Source: Burkholderiales bacterium (GTDB taxonomy: Bacteria; Pseudomonadota; Gammaproteobacteria; Burkholderiales; UBA6910). Taken from it: a stretch of DNA of 64,000 nucleotides. The stretch spans positions 1,740,501 to 1,804,500 of the forward strand of contig BPKG01000001.1 in assembly GCA_026005015.1 (NCBI GenBank). Reading direction: 5' to 3'. The position numbers and the translations under genes were made by a program. The notes under the pieces are model-generated. The model was not told the DNA's origin, did no database searches, and saw nothing but the letters and a program-made list of their open reading frames with translations. Below are positions 58,122 to 64,000 of this stretch, in pieces (position 1 is the stretch's first letter; each line of letters starts with the position of its first letter).

Positions 58122-61100
58122 TCATCGCCGCGCACCGGGCGCGCCGGCACGGGCGAGCCAGCGAGCGGCGAAGGCCTCCGCCGGCTGCGGGTAGCCAAAA
58201 TGAAAGCCCTGCGCAAAATCGCAGCCCAGCGCCCGCAGCCGCTCCGCCTGAGCCTCGGTCTCGACGCCTTCGGCCAGGGTGGCAAGTCCCAGGCTGCGAG
58301 CCATAGCGATGATGGTCCTGACGATGGCCTCATCGTTCCCATCGGAGAGCATGTCGCGCACGAAAGAGATGTCGATCTTGAGGGTGTCTACCGCGAAGCG
58401 TTTGAGATAAGCGAGGGACGAGTAGCCGGTACCGAAGTCGTCGATGGCGATGGCAAAACCCGCCTCCTGCAGGGCCTCGGTTACCGCCACCGCCCGTTCT
58501 GGATCCGCCATCACGCCGCTTTCCGTGATCTCGAGCTCGAAGACCTCGGGATCGATGCCCGCCTCCTCCACGATGGCGCGCACTTTGGCGACGAATTCGA
58601 GATCCTCGAACTGTCGGGCATCCACGTTGACTGCCAGGCGTCCGGGCAGCTCGAAGCCCGCCGCCTTCCACATCTGCATCTGGCGGCAGGCCGAGCGCAA
58701 GACCCATTCCCCGAGCTGCCCCATGAGACCGCGCTCCTCGGCCACCGGGACGAAATCCGCGGGACTCAGCGCTCCCCATTGGGGATCCGTCCAGCGCAGC
58801 AGGACCTCCGCGCCGGTGAGGGCTCGGGTATCCAGGTCGAACTGGGGTTGATAGTGGAGTTCCAGCGCATCGCTGCTGAGCGCCTGTTCCAAGCGCATCC
58901 CCATCTCCAACCGCCGGGCGAGCTCCCTGCCCATCTCAGGCCGGTAAAAACGCCAGCTCGCCTTGTCCGCCTTGGCGCGATACATGGCGATGTCGGTATT
59001 CTTGAGCAGCTCGTCGGGACAACGGCCGTCGTCCGGATAGAAGGCAATGCCGATGCTCGCCCCCACGGAGAAAGCCTGGCCCCGCAAGACCAGGGGGTGA
59101 ACCAAAGCTTGTTGCAAGCGCTCGGCGATGCGCACCGCCCCTGCCTGGTCCGTCCCTGGGGCGACCACCAAGAATTCGTCGCCGCCGATGCGTGCCACCG
59201 TCTCCTCCTGGCGCAGCGTGGCCTTGAGGCGACGGGCCACCTCCAGCAGCACATCATCTCCCGTGGCGTGGCCCTGGGTGTCGTTGATCTCCTTGAAACG
59301 GTTGAGGTCCAGAAACAGCAACGCCACCCGGTCGCCGCGGCGCTCTGCAGCGGCGAGCGCCTGCTTGAGCCGGTCCAAGAGCAAGGCCCGATTGGGGAGC
59401 CCGGTCAGGGAATCGTAGAAGGCGAGCTGCTCGATCCTCGCTTCAGCAACTTTGTGCTGGGTCAAATCGGTCATGCCCCCGATCATGCGCAACGGCTTGC
59501 CTGCTGCATCGCGGATCACGTAGCCCCGGTCCAAGACATGGGCATAAGAGCCATCCTTACGTAGAAAGCGATATTCGTCCGACCAGGTAAGGCCGTCACC
59601 GTCGATGACTGCATATATCCCTTCCAGGACCCGCGACGTGTCGTCGGGGTGGATACGGGTGATCCAGGAATCGATAGTGGATTCGATCTCGTCGCGGCGG
59701 AAGCCAAACAAGGCCTCGAATCCCTCGCTCCACCATAGCGTATTATTCTTTAGATCCCAATCCCACAAAGCATCGTTGGTGACCCGCGCCAATAAACGAA
59801 AGCGCTCTTCGCTCTCCTGTAGAGCTTCACGAGCGCGCACCTGCTCGGTCACGTCGTTCACCAACACCGCCCGCGCCGGCCGCCCCTCGAACTCGAGATA
59901 GTGAGAGCTCACCTCCACCAACATGACGCTGCCGTCCTTGCGCAGGTGCCGCCAGACCCCCGACCGGTATAGGCCCCCTCGGCCCGCCTCGGCAACCGCG
60001 CTGAGCAGCCGCGGCGTCTCCTCGGGCGGACGGATATCGCGGATGGTCATGGCCAGGAATTCCTCCCGCCTCCAACCATAGCGATCGACAGCGGCACCGT
60101 TCACCGCAAGAAAGCGCAACGTCTCCAGATCGTAGATCCACATGGGATGAGGATTCGCCTCGAACAAGGCGCGGTAGCGCCGCTCGCTTTCCTGCAAGAC
60201 TTCCTGCGCTCTGCGCTGCTCCGTAACGTTGCGTAAGTAAGCGCTAAAGCGGGGCCGCCTTTCCACGTCGGTGCGCAGGATGGCAAGTTCTACGAGGATT
60301 TCGCTTCTGTCCTTGCGCTGCGCCGGCATCTCGAGGCGGCGGCCGAGGATAGCGCTTTCTCCCGTGGCGAGATGGCGCTCCAGGCCACGCCGGTGCCGCT
60401 CCCGTAGCGCCGGTGGGATGATGAGCTCTGCCATGTCCCGGCCGATCGCCTCCGCCCGGGAGTAGCCAAACAGCCGTTCCGCCGCCGGGTTGAATTCGAC
60501 GACCCGGCCCGTGTGGTCGATGCCGATCACCGCGTCCAGGGCGGACTCGACCATTGCCCGAGCATGGGCCTCGCTCTCCTGCAGCGCCCGCGCAGCGCGG
60601 CGCTCTTCCGTCTGATCCCGAAATACCAGCACCACGCCCGTCATGCGCCCGCTCGCATCCCGAATAGGTGCTGCTGCGTCGGCGATGGGCAGCTCGCGTC
60701 CGTCCCGAGCCACCAATACGGTGTGATTGGCGAGCCCCACCACGACCCCTTCCTTAAGGACTCGCTCGACCGGATTCCTTACTGCCGCTCGGGTGTGTTC
60801 GTTGAAGATGGGAAAAATCTCTTTAAGCGATCTTCCTTGGGCTTCTGCCTCGCGCCAGCCGGTGAGCTGCTCGGCCACCGGGTTCATGCGGGTGATGCGT
60901 CCGGCGGCGTCGGTGGAGATCACCGCGTCGCCGATGGAATAAAGGGTGGCCCGAAGCTCCGCCTCTCGCGCAGCAAGCAAGGCAAAGGTCCGATGAAGCT
61001 GTCCCGCCTCCTGGGCGATCTCCAGGGTTACCCGCTGTCCGCCCAGGACGAAGGTTCGAGAGAGCGAATGGACTTGAAAGGTGTGGCCGTTTTTTCCGCG

Positions 61101-61319
61101 GTGGCGCTCAAGGCCCCCCTCGGGGCGCGGGCTACCCACCCGCCATGCTCCCGCTTTCATGGCGAAGAACTCGCGCCGGCTGTAGCCGTAGGCCCGTAGG
61201 GCGGCGTCGTTCACCGCCAGCACCGCCCGGGTACCTGGGTCCCAGAGCCACATGGGCAGGGGATGAGCTTGAAACACACGTCGGAAAAAAGCTTGGTTTC
61301 TCAACGATGCAATTTTCAT
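58122..61319 (-). CDS. Multi-PAS GGDEF-EAL signalling protein
   Basis: A 1065-residue cytosolic sensor of cyclic di-GMP turnover. Five PAS-like units come first (about 10-65, 115-235, 245-365, 370-490 and 495-615), for example SALDAVIGIDHTGRVVEFNP and ALFEANPHPMWIYDLETLRF. Then a GGDEF domain has RIGGDEFLVV near residue 711, preceded by FYDSLTGLPNRALLLDRL. The EAL domain has ALTGAEVLLRW near 837 (EVL in place of EAL) and IDDFGTGYSSLAYLKRF near 959. GGDEF is intact; the EAL catalytic residues look mostly present. No membrane helix. It follows the dead norB copy. Signal unknown. Confidence 0.92.
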   Translation of the reverse strand: MKIASLRNQAFFRRVFQAHPLPMWLWDPGTRAVLAVNDAALRAYGYSRREFFAMKAGAWRVGSPRPEGGLERHRGKNGHTFQVHSLSRTFVLGGQRVTLEIAQEAGQLHRTFALLAAREAELRATLYSIGDAVISTDAAGRITRMNPVAEQLTGWREAEAQGRSLKEIFPIFNEHTRAAVRNPVERVLKEGVVVGLANHTVLVARDGRELPIADAAAPIRDASGRMTGVVLVFRDQTEERRAARALQESEAHARAMVESALDAVIGIDHTGRVVEFNPAAERLFGYSRAEAIGRDMAELIIPPALRERHRRGLERHLATGESAILGRRLEMPAQRKDRSEILVELAILRTDVERRPRFSAYLRNVTEQRRAQEVLQESERRYRALFEANPHPMWIYDLETLRFLAVNGAAVDRYGWRREEFLAMTIRDIRPPEETPRLLSAVAEAGRGGLYRSGVWRHLRKDGSVMLVEVSSHYLEFEGRPARAVLVNDVTEQVRAREALQESEERFRLLARVTNDALWDWDLKNNTLWWSEGFEALFGFRRDEIESTIDSWITRIHPDDTSRVLEGIYAVIDGDGLTWSDEYRFLRKDGSYAHVLDRGYVIRDAAGKPLRMIGGMTDLTQHKVAEARIEQLAFYDSLTGLPNRALLLDRLKQALAAAERRGDRVALLFLDLNRFKEINDTQGHATGDDVLLEVARRLKATLRQEETVARIGGDEFLVVAPGTDQAGAVRIAERLQQALVHPLVLRGQAFSVGASIGIAFYPDDGRCPDELLKNTDIAMYRAKADKASWRFYRPEMGRELARRLEMGMRLEQALSSDALELHYQPQFDLDTRALTGAEVLLRWTDPQWGALSPADFVPVAEERGLMGQLGEWVLRSACRQMQMWKAAGFELPGRLAVNVDARQFEDLEFVAKVRAIVEEAGIDPEVFELEITESGVMADPERAVAVTEALQEAGFAIAIDDFGTGYSSLAYLKRFAVDTLKIDISFVRDMLSDGNDEAIVRTIIAMARSLGLATLAEGVETEAQAERLRALGCDFAQGFHFGYPQPAEAFAARWLARAGAPGARR

Positions 61320-61431
61320 GAAGAGCCTCGGGTTGTGCCGCCCCGATTGATACTATAACCCAGTGTTTTGGCCGGGGAGAGCTCGACTCGCGCAACGAAC
61401 CGCCGCCGCCAGGAGCGATCCTAGCGTTGCC

Positions 61432-61728
61432 TCTGGACGAGCCGCGCTCCGCTCCGCACCGTCCGCTCCGACAGGACGAGGATGATGTTGCCTTCGGCAT
61501 CGGGGAGGCCGGTAACCAGCACTTCGGACATGAACGGGCCAACCTACTTCTTCGGAAAATTGACCACGGCGACCGCCCATCGGTCCACCAACGTCCCTAG
61601 CCGATACGGTCAGGTAAATTGGTCCGAGGCCTTACGCACGCCCAGCTCAGGCCCGAAGTCAATCCTGGAGGTACAGGCTCGGTCATCGACCCGCGGGAAT
61701 CTTCCTGGGCGATCTCACCCCTCGTTTG
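61432..61728 (-). pseudogene. Degenerate second copy of csaA
   Basis: This segment matches csaA at 56.5-56.9 kb over most of its length (FPDAEGNIV-like, LVTGLPDAEG-like and SEVLVTG stretches are recognisable on the minus strand). The codon for Gln in NFPKKQ has become TAG near 61543, and the segment lacks part of the middle. It lies upstream of the intact sensor gene in the same position as intact csaA relative to the sensor remnant at 56.46 kb. Confidence 0.8.
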
Positions 61729-62172
61729 CCACTGACGGCTTCTTACTGCTTATCCAAGCCCATCGGCGGTCATCGCCCGAAGCGAAGCAGCCTGGTCGCA
61801 CCGCGAGTCTCCACCATGCTCTTTAGACCCCCTTCCTCGCTCAAAAAAAAGTCTCGCTCTCTTGCGCCGGAAGAGAAAAATTTTGCGCTTCCTCATCTTT
61901 TACCCCAGGCGCGTTCGCTGAGAAAAAGGCGACCCCACGATCGAATTCTATCCCCCGGCGGCCGGCATTATCGTTGAAAAGCCGCCTATTTTGCCTGCTT
62001 TCCCTGCCACGGTCCGCGCGTACGCTTCGGTATCTTACGGGGACCTACCAGGCGGCTCAAGAAAACGCCGCGTGTGATGTTAATCAGGCACGGCAGAAGC
62101 GGCGGTGGGGATTGCTTCTGGAGACGCCACCCGAGGATTTTCTGGCGGTTTAGACGAATAGGGAAAAGCCTC
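61729..62172. other. Intergenic region before the chemoreceptor
   Basis: About 440 bases with no gene I can support. It holds an A-run (CTCAAAAAAAAGTCTCGCTC at 61840) and moderately AT-rich stretches at 61870-61990. The chemoreceptor promoter should lie here, but no clear sigma-28 site (TAAAG-N15-GCCGATAA) was found. Confidence 0.4.
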
Positions 62173-63804
62173 ATGCGCGCTCTTACCATTGCACAAAAGC
62201 TGTATCTCGGATTCGGAATCATTCTTCTGATCTTGCTTATCCTGGTGGTCACCGTGGGACGGAACTTCTCCCGGGTACAATCCACCGTGGCCATGACCGA
62301 TCACACTTACCAAGTGATGCTCGAGTCGGAGCACCTGCTCGCCAGCCTGATCAATATGGAAACCGGCATGCGCGGCTTCCTGATCGCCGGCAAGGAGGAA
62401 TTCATGGAGCCCATGAATCTGGGTGAGACCCACTTCACCCAGGCGTTAGGTCGCATCGCCAAACTCACCGAGGACAACCCCCAGCAGCAGGACAGAATAC
62501 AGAAGCTCTTGGCCATGAAAGAGCGCTGGGCCAGCGAGAGCGTCAAACCCTTGATCGAGCTGCGGCGCCAGGTGTCGAACGACGCGCAGCAAATGGCGAA
62601 CCTCGTCGCGCTCGTCGCCCAAGCGAAGGACAAAGCCCAGATGGACGGAATGCGTGCCGTGCTGAAGGACATCAGCGACGAGGAAAGAAAGCTCCTGAAG
62701 CAGCGGGCGCAAGAGGCAGAAGCCACGCGGTCGCAAACGGTACTAGTCCTGGCCGTCGGCGGAATCCTGGCGGTTGCGGTGGGCATCGTGGTGGCCGTGG
62801 GAATTTCCCGTAGCCTGGCCAAGCGCCTGGGACAGGCCGTTGCGCTGACCAGCGCTGTGGCCCAGGGCGACTTCAGCCGGCGCCTCGAGGACTCCTCGCG
62901 AGACGAGATCGGCCACCTGATCCAAGCTCTGGGGCAGATGCAGGAACGGTTGAGCGCGATGCTCCAGCAGATCAAGCAAGGCGCCGAGCACGTGCTCCAG
63001 AGCGCGGAGCGGGTAAGCAGCGCCTCTCAGCAGTTGGCCACCGCCGCTCAGGAGCAAAGCAGCGCAGCTTCCAGCATGGCTGCCGCCGTCGAGCAGTTAA
63101 CGGTCAGCATCAACCATATCTCCGATTCGGCCAAGGATGCCCACCATTTGTCGGCCGAATCCGGTCGAACGTCCGAGGAAGGAGTCGAGGTCATTCAGCA
63201 GACGGTGCAGGGAATTCGCAGCATCTATGAAACGGTACGCAGCGCCTCCGAAAACGTGTCCAAGCTCGGACAGCATGCCAACAAGATTTCCACCATCGTC
63301 GGCGTGATTAAGGAAATCGCGGACCAAATCAACCTGCTCGCGCTCAATGCGGCGATCGAAGCGGCCCGCGCCGGCGAGCAAGGGCGGGGTTTCACCGTGG
63401 TGGCCGATGAAGTGCGCAAGCTGGCCGAGCGCACCGGGGGGTCCACCCACGAGATCGGAGAAATGGTCAAAGAGATTCAGGCGGGCGTGGCCGAAGTGGT
63501 CGACGGCATGGCCCAATGGGCGAATCAGGTGGAAAAGGAGGTGGAACTGGCGAACCGCACCGGTGAAGCCATCGAAAAAATTCGCAACTTTTCGGCGCGG
63601 GTAGTGCAAGTGGTCAACGATATCTCCAACACGCTCAAAGAGCAAAGCACGGCGGCGAACGACGTCGCGCAAAACGTGGAGAAAATCGCCCAAATGTCGG
63701 AGGAAAATAACCGCGCCATGGAGGAATCCACCCACGTGGCTCAAATCCTGCGACAACTCGCGACGGAAATGGACCATGCGGTCGCCAAGTTCAAGCTCGC
63801 CTGA
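62173..63804 (+). CDS. Methyl-accepting chemotaxis protein with CHASE3-like sensor
   Basis: A 543-residue chemoreceptor. Helix 1 is [20 protein letters not shown]. The periplasmic part has the CHASE3-type sequence [20 protein letters not shown] and [20 protein letters not shown]. Helix 2 is [20 protein letters not shown], followed by a HAMP domain and a signalling domain with the conserved tip [20 protein letters not shown] and [23 protein letters not shown] 62173 follows GGGAAAAG. It ends VAKFKLA without a CheR-tethering pentapeptide. Ligand unknown. Confidence 0.93.
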   Translation: MRALTIAQKLYLGFGIILLILLILVVTVGRNFSRVQSTVAMTDHTYQVMLESEHLLASLINMETGMRGFLIAGKEEFMEPMNLGETHFTQALGRIAKLTEDNPQQQDRIQKLLAMKERWASESVKPLIELRRQVSNDAQQMANLVALVAQAKDKAQMDGMRAVLKDISDEERKLLKQRAQEAEATRSQTVLVLAVGGILAVAVGIVVAVGISRSLAKRLGQAVALTSAVAQGDFSRRLEDSSRDEIGHLIQALGQMQERLSAMLQQIKQGAEHVLQSAERVSSASQQLATAAQEQSSAASSMAAAVEQLTVSINHISDSAKDAHHLSAESGRTSEEGVEVIQQTVQGIRSIYETVRSASENVSKLGQHANKISTIVGVIKEIADQINLLALNAAIEAARAGEQGRGFTVVADEVRKLAERTGGSTHEIGEMVKEIQAGVAEVVDGMAQWANQVEKEVELANRTGEAIEKIRNFSARVVQVVNDISNTLKEQSTAANDVAQNVEKIAQMSEENNRAMEESTHVAQILRQLATEMDHAVAKFKLA

Positions 63805-63820
63805 GCCTCTGCTGAGGCTC
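63803..63820 (+). terminator. Hairpin at the end of the chemoreceptor gene
   Basis: GAGCCTC-TGCT-GAGGCTC, a perfect 7-base stem that overlaps the stop codon. A T6 run occurs 38 bases later (63858-63863) and not directly after, so termination here would be weak. Confidence 0.4.
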
Positions 63821-63956
63821 GCAGGATGCGGGCACGCGACAGGCGCAGACGGCTCGCGTTTTTTATCGGCCCGCGACCGCATAACGCTTGCGAAGCGAAA
63901 AATCCGCTCGTTTGTCCCTATGGAATGCTTGTCCTCGGCAGGAGGGCCCTTATCCG

Positions 63957-64000
63957 ATGAAGCCTTTCCAAAGCCGTCGCGGCCGTGGAAAGCGCTCCCA
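63957..64000 (+). CDS. Start of a possible gene, cut by the window end
   Basis: ATG at 63957 with GGAGGG about ten bases upstream opens a frame MKPFQSRRGRGKRS that runs to the window end. Only 14 codons are visible, so it may not be a real gene. Confidence 0.3.
   Translation, partial: MKPFQSRRGRGKRS

Noticed and set aside
61140-61580. Two small minus-strand genes upstream of the PAS sensor
   Set aside because: They are chance frames across the damaged csaA copy and the start of the sensor gene.
1-64000. CRISPR arrays, tRNA or rRNA genes, insertion sequences, integrases
   Set aside because: No regularly spaced repeats, no rRNA stretches, no transposase or integrase motif and no terminal inverted repeats were recognised by reading. 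A tRNA scan was not possible.

Overview
The window is GC-rich, densely coded chromosomal DNA. It looks like a betaproteobacterium: it has a DUF971-ubiE-...-ubiJ-ubiB ubiquinone block, a beta/alpha-type DksA lacking most zinc cysteines, and a NorR/sigma-54 nitric oxide module. The order cannot be fixed from sequence alone; a Rhodocyclales, Nitrosomonadales or Hydrogenophilales relative is my guess. Five otherwise well-conserved genes (ubiE, a cytochrome c, znuB, an ABC ATPase and kup) carry one-base frameshifts. Several fall in short homopolymer runs, so either the assembly is of draft quality or these genes are decaying.

Layout. 0-8.3 kb: the ubiquinone genes ubiE, ubiJ and ubiB. They are split by a four-gene cassette (radical SAM protein with a C-terminal CCAEP tail, two paralogous lipoproteins, ATP-grasp enzyme) and two small envelope genes. 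8.3-12.3 kb: a complete potABCD polyamine importer with overlapping genes. 12.3-18.8 kb: a DHH phosphoesterase-like gene, a VanZ-like membrane protein, a two-domain SagB-type nitroreductase, a thioredoxin-like ferredoxin, a hydrolase and a NodIJ-like ABC exporter. 18.8-24.8 kb: molybdenum enzymes, namely a fused isoquinoline-oxidoreductase-like hydroxylase and a Tat-exported sulfite dehydrogenase with a damaged cytochrome c partner, plus a YqeB-like maturation protein; hemJ lies among them.

24.7-36.2 kb: a metal-homeostasis island. Nine same-strand genes encode ZnuABC-like uptake, a porin, a DUF3299 protein, a LolCDE/MacB-like ABC pair, a His-rich protein and a periplasmic protein built of two Cys4/His2 repeats. 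Next come aroF-type DAHP synthase, dksA, remnants of a ZIP and a CDF transporter, a MerC-like protein, a DUF169 protein and a Fur-family regulator. Two matching palindromes (TGCAA-N5-TTGCA) flank the regulator gene. 36.2-37.2 kb: a fluoride riboswitch followed by crcB and a DUF190 gene. 37.3-44.9 kb: gor, rlmI, recG and ridA on the minus strand, then kup and a TPR protein. 45-48 kb: a NEW3-domain protein with its ABC transporter.

51.4-56.1 kb: a nitric oxide defence module. norR is divergent from ytfE-norB, with three NorR-type sites and a sigma-54 promoter between them. 53.8-61.7 kb: an apparent tandem duplication of norB / PAS-sensor / csaA with reciprocal loss. Copy 1 keeps norB and csaA and has only a scrap of the sensor; copy 2 keeps the PAS-GGDEF-EAL sensor and has a deleted norB scrap and a stop-containing csaA. 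A VapBC-type toxin-antitoxin pair sits between the copies. The window ends with a CHASE3-type chemoreceptor.

The least understood parts are the CCAEP radical SAM cassette, the tandem Cys4 repeat protein, the regulator with its two palindromes, and the duplicated norB-sensor-csaA segment.
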